DNA of 64,000 nucleotides from Sphingosinicella xenopeptidilytica (GCF_042676985.1 NZ_JBHTIK010000005.1:62001-126000); one strand, 5' to 3'. Shown: positions 35,667 through 44,608, numbered from the stretch's first letter. The notes: a model not told the origin generated them from the letters alone. Numbers and translations: made by a program.

Positions 35667-36470
35667 ATGCCTGAGCTTCCCGAAGTCGAAACCGTGATGC
35701 GCGGTCTGAGGCCGGTCCTCGAAGGCCGCCGCCTCGCGCGCGTCGAGGCGCGGCGGCCGGACCTGCGCTGGCCGATCCCGGCGGACCTGCGCCAGCGGCT
35801 GACGGGCGCGGTCGTCACCGGCATCCGCAGGCGCGCCAAGTATGGCCTCATCGATACCGATCGCGGCGACACGATGATCCTGCACCTCGGCATGTCCGGC
35901 CGGATGCGTGTCGATCCCGAAACCGACGAGAAGCACGACCATATCGTCATCGAGACCGACGAGGGCCGCCGCGCCGTGCTGAACGACGCGCGCCGCTTCG
36001 GATCGGTGCATCTGGTACCGACGGATGACCTCGACAGTCACTTTCTCATCAAAGGTCTCGGCCCGGAGCCGCTCGGTGCGTCTGTCGATCTTTCCGGTTT
36101 CAAAGGGCGTTTCGCGCCGGTGAAGGCGCTGCTGCTCGACCAGCGGCTGATCGCGGGCCTCGGCAACATCTACGTGTGCGAGGCGCTGTTTGACGCGGGG
36201 GTCGCGCCCACGCGCGAGGGCGGCAAGGTGAAGCGCGCCGAGCTTGCGAAACTTGCGGCTGCGATTCCCGAGGTGCTGGAACGCGCCATCGCGGCGGGTG
36301 GCTCGACCCTGCGCGATTATCGCCAGGTGGCGGGCGAACTCGGCTACTTCCAGCATGAATTCCGCGTCTACGGCCGTGAGAGCGAGGCCTGCGTGCGCTG
36401 CGCCACGCCTGTCGCCCGCATCGTCCAGTCGGGACGCTCCAGCTTTTATTGCCCATCCTGTCAGAAATAG
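35667..36470 (+). CDS. mutM: Formamidopyrimidine-DNA glycosylase
   Basis: It removes oxidised purines such as 8-oxoguanine. The N-terminal PELPEVETV with Pro1 as nucleophile (after Met removal) and Glu2 is intact. The helix-two-turns-helix has DQRLIAGLGNIYVCEALF, and the C-terminal zinc finger is CVRC-X16-CPSC (RSSFYCPSCQK). Length is 267 residues. It is divergent from ubiE and 13 bases before an enoyl-CoA hydratase gene. Confidence 0.97.
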   Translation: MPELPEVETVMRGLRPVLEGRRLARVEARRPDLRWPIPADLRQRLTGAVVTGIRRRAKYGLIDTDRGDTMILHLGMSGRMRVDPETDEKHDHIVIETDEGRRAVLNDARRFGSVHLVPTDDLDSHFLIKGLGPEPLGASVDLSGFKGRFAPVKALLLDQRLIAGLGNIYVCEALFDAGVAPTREGGKVKRAELAKLAAAIPEVLERAIAAGGSTLRDYRQVAGELGYFQHEFRVYGRESEACVRCATPVARIVQSGRSSFYCPSCQK

Positions 36471-36483
36471 GGGAGACCAGCCC

Positions 36484-37263
36484 ATGTCCGAATATCAGTG
36501 CCTGAAGGTGGAAACGCGCGGCCGCGTCGGCATCATCACCATGTACCGGCCGGAGGCGCTGAACGCGCTCAACAACCAGCTGACGAGCGAAATCACCGCC
36601 GCGCTCCGCGCCTTCGAGGCCGATCCCGATATCGGCGCGATGATCCTGACCGGTGACGGCAAGGCGTTCGCGGCGGGCGCGGACATCAAGGAGATGCAGC
36701 CGAAGACCTTCTCCGTCGTCTATTCGGAAGAGTTCATCACCGCGACGTGGGAGGAGCTGACGCGGACGCGGAAGCCCGTGATCGCGGCGGTGAACGGTTT
36801 CGCGCTTGGCGGCGGCTGCGAGTTCGCGATGATGTGCGACACGATTTTCGCGAGCGAAAAGGCGAAGTTCGGCCAGCCCGAGATCAAGCTCGGCGTCATC
36901 CCGGGCTCGGGCGGCACGCAGCGGCTGACGCGCTTCGTCGGCAAGGCGGTGGCGATGGACATGATCCTCACCGGCCGCATGATCGATGCCGAGGAGGCGC
37001 TGCGCATCGGCCTCGTCGCGCGCGTTTACCCGCCGGAACAACTGATGGAAGAGACGATCAAGGCGGCCGAGCAGATCGCGAACTACGGCGCGCTCGCGGT
37101 GATGGCCGCGAAGGAAACCGTGAACCGCGCCTATGAGACGACGATGTCCGAAGGCGTCCGCTTCGAGCGCCGCCTGTTCCACGGCCTGTTCGGCACGGCC
37201 GACCAGCAGGAGGGCATGGCCGCGTTCCTTGAGAAGCGCGAGGCCAAGTTCACCGGCCGCTGA
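36484..37263 (+). CDS. Enoyl-CoA hydratase (short-chain)
   Basis: It hydrates 2-enoyl-CoA in fatty acid beta-oxidation. Both catalytic glutamates are present, Glu113 in GGGCEFAMM and Glu133 in FGQPEIKLGVIPG, with the oxyanion segments AAGADIKEM and GFALGGGCE. Length (259 residues) is that of the bacterial and mitochondrial short-chain enzyme. AGGGGAGAC precedes the ATG at 36484. It contrasts with the degenerate crotonase at 13746. Confidence 0.94.
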   Translation: MSEYQCLKVETRGRVGIITMYRPEALNALNNQLTSEITAALRAFEADPDIGAMILTGDGKAFAAGADIKEMQPKTFSVVYSEEFITATWEELTRTRKPVIAAVNGFALGGGCEFAMMCDTIFASEKAKFGQPEIKLGVIPGSGGTQRLTRFVGKAVAMDMILTGRMIDAEEALRIGLVARVYPPEQLMEETIKAAEQIANYGALAVMAAKETVNRAYETTMSEGVRFERRLFHGLFGTADQQEGMAAFLEKREAKFTGR

Positions 37264-37270
37264 GTCGGCT

Positions 37271-38080
37271 TCAGCCGAACAGCGCCACCATCTGCCGCCC
37301 CGCGAGCACGGGGCGGCCGCTTTCGTCCCACATGCCCATGGTCTGCGAGGTGTAACCGTTCGCGCCCGTTTCGGCGGTGGAGCGGATGAGGTGCCAGCCT
37401 TCGCCGCTCGCCTCCGTATCAAGCACCTCAATCTGCCATGTCGCGGTGCTGATGGGCGCGAAAGCATCGAATATCGGCATCACGGCGGGCGGCGGCGTGT
37501 CGGCGAGCGCGAGCAGGCGCACGGCGGGCGGAATGCCGGAGGGATCGCGCAGGCGGAACCAGTACGCGATGTCGCCGTTTCCGGTGCCGTCGGCGGGCCG
37601 GCCGCCAAAAGCCATGCGCGCATCGAACTGCTGCAGGAAGTTGAGCGGCGTGCGCTTGCGCCACAACGGCTCGCACGCCTCTGGGGCGGATACGGTGGGC
37701 ATCGGGAAATGGTTGAGGTTGATGACCGATTCGCGGCTGCTGCCGAACGCGAAGATGCACCGCGTCGCCAGCGCCTCGCCCTGGTGAAGGTCGGCTTCCA
37801 TATAGGTCATCGACTTGCCCTGCCGGAGCACACGGCAGCGTGCCGTCACATCCGCCCCGGCGGGGCCGATGAACGCGATCTGCGCCGAGCGAAGCGGTGG
37901 CAGGTCCATGTGCGCGGAGAGCGTTCCGGCAAGGCACAGCGCCGCCGAGAGCCCGCCGTAGGTGGTGCGGCCCTGCATCCATTCCTCGGTGATCGTGTAG
38001 ATCGCTCCATCGCCTCCGGTGCGCGCGGCGGCGAGCATGGCACCCAGGCTTGTTCCCACGGTTTCGTCCTTGCTGGTCAT
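37271..38080 (-). CDS. Acyl-CoA thioesterase-like double hotdog protein
   Basis: The 269-residue sequence resembles the TesB-like/thioesterase family of two hotdog repeats: ITEEWMQGRTTYGGLSAALCLAG near the start and the second repeat WHLIRSTAETGANGYTSQTMGMWDESGRPV near the end. It probably hydrolyses an acyl-CoA, but the substrate is not deducible. It is convergent with the enoyl-CoA hydratase, seven bases apart, and divergent from rpsT. Confidence 0.82.
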   Translation of the reverse strand: MTSKDETVGTSLGAMLAAARTGGDGAIYTITEEWMQGRTTYGGLSAALCLAGTLSAHMDLPPLRSAQIAFIGPAGADVTARCRVLRQGKSMTYMEADLHQGEALATRCIFAFGSSRESVINLNHFPMPTVSAPEACEPLWRKRTPLNFLQQFDARMAFGGRPADGTGNGDIAYWFRLRDPSGIPPAVRLLALADTPPPAVMPIFDAFAPISTATWQIEVLDTEASGEGWHLIRSTAETGANGYTSQTMGMWDESGRPVLAGRQMVALFG

Positions 38081-38154
38081 AGCGTCGGGAGCCTATCGGC
38101 AGGTCCGCCGCTGTATATCCCGAAACTTGTGAGGAAGGCGGCGGCAAAGCGTGC

Positions 38155-38236
38155 TTGACGAGGGCGACGGCGCCTAGTAGGAGGCCCGCTTTCCCGGGCG
38201 CGGGTCTCCCTCGCGTCCAGCCGGCCCGTGCGCCGG
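38155..38236 (+). promoter_or_regulatory. Promoter and structured leader of rpsT
   Basis: TTGACG (38155-38160) and TAGGAG (38178-38183) are spaced by 17 bases; the -35 is good and the -10 poor. The leader holds AGGCCCGC/GCGGGTCT (38182-38189, 38200-38207, one G-T pair) and CCGGC/GCCGG (38221-38225, 38232-38236). In E. coli S20 represses its own translation; the same control through this leader is inference. Confidence 0.4.
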
Positions 38237-38264
38237 TCCGGATCAGGATCATTCTGAGGACTCG

Positions 38265-38528
38265 ATGGCGAATACACCGCAAGCGCGCAAGCGCATCCGT
38301 CGCAACACCCGCCGTCAGGCGATCAACAAGTCGCGCGTCAGCCGCATCCGCACCTTCGTGAAGGGTGTCGAGGCCGCGCTCGCGAGCGGCAAGAAGGACG
38401 AGGCCGCCGCCGCGCTGCAGGCCGCCCAGCCGGAAATGATGCGGGGCGTCACCAAGGGCGTTCTTCATAAGAACACGGTCGCGCGGACCATCTCGCGACT
38501 CAGCAAGCGCGTGAAGGCGCTCGCCTGA
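38265..38528 (+). CDS. rpsT: 30S ribosomal protein S20
   Basis: An 87-residue basic helical protein that binds 16S rRNA. It matches S20 throughout: MANTPQARKRIRRNTRRQ, RIRTFVKGVEAAL, GVTKGVLHKNTVARTISRL. A leader of some 75 bases and a strong terminator flank it. dnaA follows, the usual order in sphingomonads and relatives. Confidence 0.98.
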   Translation: MANTPQARKRIRRNTRRQAINKSRVSRIRTFVKGVEAALASGKKDEAAAALQAAQPEMMRGVTKGVLHKNTVARTISRLSKRVKALA

Positions 38529-38551
38529 AAATCCTTTGATTTCAAGGTTCA

Positions 38552-38579
38552 AACGCCGCCGGATTCCGGCGGCGTTTTA
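38552..38579 (+). terminator. Terminator of rpsT
   Basis: AACGCCGCCGG (38552-38562) pairs with CCGGCGGCGTT (38566-38576) around a three-base loop, followed by TTAGTTT. Eleven perfect base pairs make this the strongest terminator in the window. Confidence 0.85.
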
Positions 38580-38901
38580 GTTTGGGACATATTCCCGATT
38601 CGTTCTGTAAGCGTTACGGACCATGCCTTTCCTGGGGTCCGAAGCGGCGAATCGGCGGTCGTCCTTGTCAAACCTTTTATTTCATTTTCGTTGCACCCGG
38701 AGACCCTTGAAAGCCTGTCCGCGGCCTGCCTAATGTGCCCCCGGCCTCGCGCCAAAGGGGAGTTCGCTCCTTCCCCAAAGTGACGCAAGAGTAAGCCGCG
38801 TTCCCACCAGCTTCCCGGTGGGGCGATGCTGTTTTCGTACGTTTTGCGTTCGGCGAGTCGCCGTGCGTGCCTTTGTCTGAGGATGCTGGGTTTTGGGGGA
38901 T
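38577..38901 (+). promoter_or_regulatory. Non-coding region upstream of dnaA
   Basis: These 325 bases carry no gene. TTGAAA (38707-38712) and TAATGT (38731-38736), 18 bases apart, are a possible promoter with a weak -10. A T-rich patch lies at about 38670-38690. No TTATCCACA-type DnaA box or cluster of them was seen, so this does not look like the replication origin. Confidence 0.35.
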
Positions 38902-40335
38902 ATGACGGGCAAGCAGGCGGGTGAACGAGCCGTGTCGGCGATGGCCGGTCGCGGTTCGGCGCAGGGCGTCTCCATGTTCCTGTCCGGCACCGATTCGGCC
39001 GAATCGATCTGGCAGATGATTCGCGCGCACCTGCGCGCCGAGTACGGCGCCCGCACCTACGACAGCTGGCTGAAGCCGCTCGCGCTCGTCAGCGTCGATG
39101 CGGACACGGTGACGCTGGGCTCGCCGACGCACTTCACGGCGGACTGGATTCGCAATCACTTCGCCGAGCGGCTGCGGCTGCTCTGGGCGGCGCAGTCCGC
39201 AGCCATCCAGCATGTCCGCATCGTCGTCGAGAATGGTCTGAGGACCGCTGCCGCCCCCGAGCCGGAGCAGCCCTTGGCTGCCCCTGCGGCGGTGCGCGAG
39301 GCGCCGGCGTTCGGCGTCGCGCTCGAACCGCGCTACACGTTCGACAGCTTCGTCGTCGGCAAGGCCAATGAGCTCGCCTACAACGCTGCGCGTACTGTTG
39401 CCGAAGGCGGGCCGATCGATTTCAACCCGCTGTTCCTCCACGGCACCACGGGTCTCGGCAAGACGCACCTGATGCACGCCATCGGCTGGCAGATCCGCAG
39501 TGCGATGCCGGGTGCGAAGGTCGTCTATATGTCGGCCGAAAAGTTCATGGTCGAGTTCGTCTCGGCAATGCGCGACAAGGACACGCTGTCGTTCAAGCAG
39601 AAGCTGCGCACTGCCGACCTCCTGATGATCGACGACGTGCAGTTCATTGCCGGCAAGGATTCGACGCAGGAAGAATTCTTCCACACGATGAACGAGATCA
39701 TCTCGGCCGGTAAGCGCCTGGTGATCACCGCCGACCGCTCGCCGCAGAACCTCGAAGGCATCGAGAACCGCATCCTCTCGCGCCTCGCGTGGGGCCTTGT
39801 CGCCGACATCAACCCCGCCGACTACGAGCTACGCCTCAGCATCCTTCTCGAAAAGATGAAGCGGATGCCGGGTGCGACCGTCGGCGAGGACGTGATCGAC
39901 TTCCTCGCGCGCAAGATCACCTCGAACGTGCGCGAACTCGAAGGTGCCTTGAACCGCATCGTCGCCTACTCGACGCTGGTCGGAAAGCCGATCGATCTCG
40001 ATTTCGCGCGGCAGGTTCTGGCGGACGTGCTGAAGGCGCACGACCGCAAGGTCACGATCGACGAGATTCAGCGCAAGGTCGCCGACTACTACGCCATCAA
40101 GCTCAGCGATCTCTTGTCGGCGCGCCGTGCGCGCGAGGTGGCGCGGCCGCGTCAGGTGGCGATGTTCCTCGCCAAACGCTTGACGCCGCGCTCGCTGCCC
40201 GACATCGGCCGCCGCTTCGGCGGGCGCGATCACACCACGGTGATGCACGCCGTGAAGCGCATCGAGGAACTGCGCGCCGACGACAGCGAACTCGACGCCG
40301 ACATCACGCGGCTGACGCGCATCATCGACGCCTGA
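38902..40335 (+). CDS. dnaA: Chromosomal replication initiator DnaA
   Basis: It binds DnaA boxes and opens the origin. Domain I lies at about 30-105 (SIWQMIRAHLRAEYGARTYDSWL), a short linker follows, then the AAA+ domain with Walker A GTTGLGKTH (from residue 181) and Walker B LLMIDDVQF (about 239), and the C-terminal DNA-binding domain with GRRFGGRDHTTVMHA. The start is uncertain: ATG 38902 was used, but GGGGG is only two bases away, and Met codons at 38941 and 38974 also precede domain I. Length of 477 residues is normal. Confidence 0.96.
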   Translation: MTGKQAGERAVSAMAGRGSAQGVSMFLSGTDSAESIWQMIRAHLRAEYGARTYDSWLKPLALVSVDADTVTLGSPTHFTADWIRNHFAERLRLLWAAQSAAIQHVRIVVENGLRTAAAPEPEQPLAAPAAVREAPAFGVALEPRYTFDSFVVGKANELAYNAARTVAEGGPIDFNPLFLHGTTGLGKTHLMHAIGWQIRSAMPGAKVVYMSAEKFMVEFVSAMRDKDTLSFKQKLRTADLLMIDDVQFIAGKDSTQEEFFHTMNEIISAGKRLVITADRSPQNLEGIENRILSRLAWGLVADINPADYELRLSILLEKMKRMPGATVGEDVIDFLARKITSNVRELEGALNRIVAYSTLVGKPIDLDFARQVLADVLKAHDRKVTIDEIQRKVADYYAIKLSDLLSARRAREVARPRQVAMFLAKRLTPRSLPDIGRRFGGRDHTTVMHAVKRIEELRADDSELDADITRLTRIIDA

Positions 40336-40348
40336 GGCTTCGGCCTCA
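40333..40348. terminator. Shared UUCG hairpin spanning both stop codons of dnaA and the SIMPL gene
   Basis: TGAGGC (40333-40338) and GCCTCA (40343-40348) pair around TTCG. The outer bases are the dnaA stop (TGA 40333-40335) and the complement of the convergent gene's stop (40346-40348). There is no T-run, so it may act more as a bidirectional 3'-end stabiliser. Confidence 0.5.
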
Positions 40349-41065
40349 ATCGTTCAGGTAGAACTCCACCGTCGTCACCACGCGTACCTTCTGCTCGGGT
40401 GACGATTCGGCAGGGCCGCCGGTATCGCCGTCGCGCGACTGGATCGAGAAATAGCCCTGGCTTGCCGAGCGGATGCCGCCGACGCTCGCGCCCGAATCCT
40501 TGGCGAACTGCTCGGCGCCCTTGCGCGCGTCCTTGGTGGCTTCGGCGATCATCGCGGGCTTCACGGCATTGAGCTTGGTGAAGCTGTAGGCGATCGAAGG
40601 CCCGCCGTCTTCGAGCGCGACACCGCGCGCGAGGAGTGCGGCCTGCCCGGCGTGCGCGGCCTTTGCCTCGGCGATCTTCGTGGTGCGCAGGCGGAACTGC
40701 TGGCGCACCTGGATCTGGTCGACGCCGTTGTTGTTCCACTGGTTGACGCTGATCCCCGCGGGCTGGAGGTCGGCCGCGCCGAAGCCGTGCTCGCCGAGAT
40801 AGGCGCGGATCACGCCGGCATCCTGTGCGGCGTCGGCCTGAACGGCGTCGAAATTGCTGCCCGTCGAAAGCGTGCGGATCGTCCACGTGGCAAGGTCGGC
40901 GGTCACGTCGCGCTCGGCGAGCCCGCGCATCATCACGGCACGGTCGGCGAGCTTGGCGCGCTTCAGCCCGTCGCCCAAAAGATAGCCGCCGAGGATGACG
41001 CCGATCGCCAGAACGACGGCGGCTATGATGAGTGATGAGTTGCGGTTGGTCGTGTCAGCGGCCAT
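40346..41065 (-). CDS. SIMPL-domain membrane-anchored periplasmic protein
   Basis: An N-terminal membrane anchor (about residues 12-33, LIIAAVVLAIGVILGGYLLG) precedes a SIMPL/DUF541 domain (about 45-239), recognised by MRGLAERDVTADLATWTI, the paired alternating strands, and SYSFTKLNAVKPAMIAEATKDA. Members of this family are periplasmic and of varied or unknown role (the mouse founder is SIMPL; E. coli has YggE, linked to oxidative stress). The ATG at 41065 gives MAADTTNRNSS; an ATG at 41077 would add four residues. Convergent with dnaA. Confidence 0.85.
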   Translation of the reverse strand: MAADTTNRNSSLIIAAVVLAIGVILGGYLLGDGLKRAKLADRAVMMRGLAERDVTADLATWTIRTLSTGSNFDAVQADAAQDAGVIRAYLGEHGFGAADLQPAGISVNQWNNNGVDQIQVRQQFRLRTTKIAEAKAAHAGQAALLARGVALEDGGPSIAYSFTKLNAVKPAMIAEATKDARKGAEQFAKDSGASVGGIRSASQGYFSIQSRDGDTGGPAESSPEQKVRVVTTVEFYLND

Positions 41066-41143
41066 TGTGTGCCCCATAAAGCGGTTTCGGCGCATCCTAT
41101 CGCGCCTTGCCGCTGCACAACAGCTGAACGAAGAAAGGGCTCC

Positions 41144-41596
41144 ATGCCGCGCGCCGATTTCCGGTTCTCGTTCCCCAAGCGCGTCCGCTACGCGGAATGC
41201 GATCCGCAGGGTATCGTCTTCAATTCCCGCTATCTCGAATATCTGGATATCGGCATCACCGAATACTGGCGCGCCGCCGGCATCTACGCGCTCTCGCCGA
41301 CGGCGATGGGGCCGGATTTCCACGTCGCGCGCAATGTCGTGGAATACAAGAAACCGGTGCTGCTCGACGAGATGATCGACATCTGCCTGCGCTGCCGCCG
41401 CATCGGCAGCAGCTCCATCATCGTGGACTACGAGATTCACGGTGCGGGCGCAGACGATCTGCGCGCGATCGGGGAGCAGGTGGCGGTGAACGTTGAGGAA
41501 TCGCGCGGTGCGCCCGCGCCGGTGCCGGACTGGGTGGTCCGTTGTTTCGAAGACTATGAAGGGCGCCCACTCCGGGCGGAAAAGGCTGCGGCATGA
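41144..41596 (+). CDS. Acyl-CoA thioesterase of the 4-hydroxybenzoyl-CoA/YbgC type
   Basis: A single-hotdog thioesterase of 150 residues. RVRYAECDPQGIVFNSRYLEYLDIG contains the Asp-centred motif (DPxGIVFxxxYxxY) with catalytic Asp in ECDPQG. The substrate is likely a short acyl-CoA or aromatic-CoA. The start at 41144 follows GAAAGGGC. It overlaps the glyoxalase I gene by ATGA, so its product may work with it. Confidence 0.88.
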   Translation: MPRADFRFSFPKRVRYAECDPQGIVFNSRYLEYLDIGITEYWRAAGIYALSPTAMGPDFHVARNVVEYKKPVLLDEMIDICLRCRRIGSSSIIVDYEIHGAGADDLRAIGEQVAVNVEESRGAPAPVPDWVVRCFEDYEGRPLRAEKAAA

Positions 41597-42009
41597 AGTA
41601 TCTCCACACGATGGTGCGCGTCAGCGATCTCGAAGCGAGCCTCGCGTTCTACGGGCTTCTCGGGCTGCGCGAGATTCGCCGCATGGACCACGAGGCGGGC
41701 CGGTTCACGCTGATCTTCCTCGCCGCGCCGGGCGATGAGGAGGCGCAGGTCGAGCTGACCTTCAACTGGGACCCGGAAGTTTACACCGGCGGCCGCAACT
41801 TCGGGCACCTCGCCTATGAGGTCGATGATATCTACGCGGACTGCCAGCGCATGATGGACGGCGGCATCACCATCAACCGCCCGCCGCGTGACGGCCGCAT
41901 GGCGTTCGTGCGCTCGCCGGACGGCATCTCAGTCGAGCTTCTGCAGAAGGGCGAGGCGAAGGCGCCCGCCGAACCGTGGGCCTCGATGCCGAACACGGGC
42001 GTCTGGTAA
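41593..42009 (+). CDS. gloA: Lactoylglutathione lyase (glyoxalase I)
   Basis: It isomerises the hemithioacetal of methylglyoxal and glutathione to S-lactoylglutathione. The two beta-alpha-beta-beta-beta units supply the metal ligands: His5 in YLHTMVRVSD, Glu in VELTFNWD, His in GHLAYEVDDI and Glu in GISVELLQKG. RMDHEAGRFTLIFLAAPG is typical. Length is 138 residues. The start overlaps the thioesterase stop. Confidence 0.95.
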   Translation: MKYLHTMVRVSDLEASLAFYGLLGLREIRRMDHEAGRFTLIFLAAPGDEEAQVELTFNWDPEVYTGGRNFGHLAYEVDDIYADCQRMMDGGITINRPPRDGRMAFVRSPDGISVELLQKGEAKAPAEPWASMPNTGVW

Positions 42010-42015
42010 GCCGCC

Positions 42016-42741
42016 ATGCTCGAAATCGTCCGCCTCCCGGTGCTCTCCGACAACTACGTTTGGCTCGCGCACGATGCGGCGAGCGGCGAGACCGCCGTGG
42101 TCGATCCCGCGGTCGCGGAGCCGGTGCTTGCCGAGGCTGCTGCGCGCGGCTGGCGGATCACGCAGATCCTTAACACGCACTGGCACCCGGATCACGTTGG
42201 CGGCAATGCGGAGATCAAGGCCGCGACGGGCTGCACCGTTACCGGCCCGGCGGGCGAGGCGGCGAAGATCACCGGCATCGATCGCGCCGTCAGCGAAGGC
42301 GACACGGTGCGGATCGGCAAGGCAGAGGGCCGCGTCATCGACGTGCCCGGCCACACGGCGGGGCATATCGCCTACAGCTTCCCCGAAGACGGCGTGCTGT
42401 TCTGCGGCGATACGCTGTTCGCGATGGGCTGCGGGCGGCTGTTCGAAGGCACGGCGGCGCAGATGTTCGACAGCCTCGGCAAGCTGATGACACTGCCCGA
42501 CGCGACGCGCGTTTACTGCGCGCACGAATACACCGAATCGAACGGCCGTTTCGCGCTCACCGCCGAGCCGGAGAACACGGCGCTTGCCGCGCGTCAGGCG
42601 GAGGTCGTCGCGATGCGCGGGCGCGGGGAGCCGACCGTGCCGTCCACGATCGGTCTTGAGCGCGCAACGAACCCGTTCACGCGCGCGCATGATGTTGCCG
42701 AACTCGCGGCGCGGCGGACCGCGAAGGACAATTTCCGCTAA
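42016..42741 (+). CDS. gloB: Hydroxyacylglutathione hydrolase (glyoxalase II)
   Basis: It hydrolyses S-lactoylglutathione to D-lactate and glutathione, completing the pathway begun by GloA, whose gene ends six bases upstream. The metallo-beta-lactamase motif is THWHPDHVGG, with further ligands in VPGHTAGH and FCGDTLF, and CAHEYTESN, which binds glutathione in relatives. The C-terminal alpha-helical domain ends ERATNPFTR ... RRTAKDNFR. Length is 241 residues. Confidence 0.96.
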   Translation: MLEIVRLPVLSDNYVWLAHDAASGETAVVDPAVAEPVLAEAAARGWRITQILNTHWHPDHVGGNAEIKAATGCTVTGPAGEAAKITGIDRAVSEGDTVRIGKAEGRVIDVPGHTAGHIAYSFPEDGVLFCGDTLFAMGCGRLFEGTAAQMFDSLGKLMTLPDATRVYCAHEYTESNGRFALTAEPENTALAARQAEVVAMRGRGEPTVPSTIGLERATNPFTRAHDVAELAARRTAKDNFR

Positions 42742-42757
42742 CAGGGGAGACAGGGCC

Positions 42758-44554
42758 GTGAAGCGACTTGCCGGGCTTGCGATGGGGGCTCTTATGCTAT
42801 CGACGGCCAGTCTCGCTGCCGAACCCCTGAAGGATCAGGGCGACCGCGCTTCGGGCGCACCGCATGCCACGCGCTCCGCCGTGCTCGGGCTGAACGGCAT
42901 GGCCGCGACGAGCCAGCCGCTTGCGACGCAAATCGCGCTCGATGTGCTGAAGCAGGGCGGCAGCGCCGTCGATGCGGCGATCGCGGCGAACGCGGCGCTC
43001 GGCCTGATGGAGCCGACCGGGAATGGCATCGGCGGCGATCTGTTCGCGATCATCTGGGATCCGAAAACGAACAGGCTCCACGGCCTCAATGCCTCGGGCC
43101 GCGCGCCTTCGGGGCAGAGCCTCGCGCAACTGAAGGCGCGCGCCGCGAAGGTGCCGCGCACGGGGGACGACCGGGACGGCACGGTGCCGGATTGGGGCGC
43201 GCTCTCCGTCACCGTTCCCGGCGCGGTCGATGGCTGGTTCGAAATGCACGGCAAGTTCGGCAAGCTGCCGATGCAGCGCGTGCTCGCGCCCGCCATCCGC
43301 TATGCGCAGCAGGGCTTCCCTGTCAGCGAACTTATCGCCGACGGCTGGAAGTATGGCACGGCGAACTTCGAGAAACTCGCGAAAGCCGGCGTCATCGAAG
43401 AGATCGAAAACATGCGCCGGGTCTACATGCCCGGCGGTACGGCGCCGAAGGAAGGCGAGGTCTTCAAGAACCCCGATCTCGCGCTGACGCTGATCGAGAT
43501 CGCCGAAGGCGGCCGTGACGCCTTCTACAAGGGCAGCCTTGCGCAGGCGATGGACCAGTATTTCGGCCGCATCGGTGCCCCGCACCGACTCAGCGATTTC
43601 GCTGCGCATAAATCCGAATGGGTCGATCCCGTCTCGGTCAATTATCGCGGCTACGACATATGGGAATTGCCGCCGAACGGGCAGGGCGTCGCCGCGCTCC
43701 AGATTCTCAATATCCTGGAAGGCTACGACCTGAAGGCGATGGGCCGTGCCTCGCCGGATTTCTGGCATGTGTTCGTGGAGGCGAAGAAGCGCGCCTTCGC
43801 GGATCGCGCGCGCTTCTATGCGGACCCGGCGTTCGCGAAGATCCCGCTCGCCGCGCTGCTTTCGAAAGACCGCGCCGCAAAGCAGCGCGCAACGATCGAC
43901 ATGGCGCAGGCGTCAAAGACCGACATGCCCGGCCTCGCCATCGAAGGCGCGGGCAAGGATACGATCTACATGACCGTGGCAGACAAGGACGGCATGATGG
44001 TCAGCCTCATCCAGTCCAACTATCGCGGCATGGGCTCGGGGCTGGTGCCGGACGATGGAAACGGTCGCACGCTCGGCTTCATGTTTCAGGATCGCGGCGC
44101 GCAGTTCAATCTCGATGCGAAGCACGCCAACGCCTACACGCCCGGCAAGCGGCCATTCCACACCATCATCCCGGCATTTCTGACGAAGGCCGGCAAGCCG
44201 CTGATGAGCTTCGGATTGATGGGCGGCGCCATGCAGCCGCAGGGGCACGCGCAGATCGTCGTCAACATGATCGATTTCGGCATGGGCGTGCAGGCGGCGG
44301 GGGACGCGGCGCGCTTCCATCACGATGGCTCCACCGATCCCGAAGGCGGTGCGCCGATGACGGACGGCGGCGTTCTCGAGATCGAATCGGGCGTGCCGCA
44401 GTCGGTCGCTGAGGCGCTGCGCACGCGTGGCCACACCGTGCGCTACACGACCGGGCCCTTTGGCGGCTATCAAGCGATCTGGCGCGACCCCGATACGGGC
44501 GTCTACCGGGGCGCCTCCGAAATGCGCAAGGACGGGCAGGCGGCGGGCTACTAA
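42758..44554 (+). CDS. ggt: Gamma-glutamyltransferase (periplasmic)
   Basis: It cleaves glutathione or transfers its gamma-glutamyl group after self-cleavage into two subunits. A signal peptide (about 1-22, MKRLAGLAMGALMLSTASLA) is followed by AATSQPLATQIALDVLKQGGSAVDAAIAAN and GNGIGGDLFAII. The expected nucleophile at the start of the small subunit is Thr402 in KDTIYMTVADKDG; the two residues after it are Ile-Tyr instead of the Thr-His common in E. coli-type enzymes. The start is GTG at 42758, with AGGGGAGA seven bases upstream. Length is 598 residues. It follows gloB after 16 bases. Confidence 0.92.
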   Translation: MKRLAGLAMGALMLSTASLAAEPLKDQGDRASGAPHATRSAVLGLNGMAATSQPLATQIALDVLKQGGSAVDAAIAANAALGLMEPTGNGIGGDLFAIIWDPKTNRLHGLNASGRAPSGQSLAQLKARAAKVPRTGDDRDGTVPDWGALSVTVPGAVDGWFEMHGKFGKLPMQRVLAPAIRYAQQGFPVSELIADGWKYGTANFEKLAKAGVIEEIENMRRVYMPGGTAPKEGEVFKNPDLALTLIEIAEGGRDAFYKGSLAQAMDQYFGRIGAPHRLSDFAAHKSEWVDPVSVNYRGYDIWELPPNGQGVAALQILNILEGYDLKAMGRASPDFWHVFVEAKKRAFADRARFYADPAFAKIPLAALLSKDRAAKQRATIDMAQASKTDMPGLAIEGAGKDTIYMTVADKDGMMVSLIQSNYRGMGSGLVPDDGNGRTLGFMFQDRGAQFNLDAKHANAYTPGKRPFHTIIPAFLTKAGKPLMSFGLMGGAMQPQGHAQIVVNMIDFGMGVQAAGDAARFHHDGSTDPEGGAPMTDGGVLEIESGVPQSVAEALRTRGHTVRYTTGPFGGYQAIWRDPDTGVYRGASEMRKDGQAAGY

Positions 44555-44608
44555 ATCCCTTTGCGCTCTGCTAAATTCGGTCTGCGGGGATCACTGGAGA
44601 TCGAACAC

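Noticed and set aside
38577..38901. Region upstream of dnaA as a possible replication origin
   Set aside because: No DnaA-box cluster or AT-rich unwinding element was seen. In relatives the origin often lies elsewhere.
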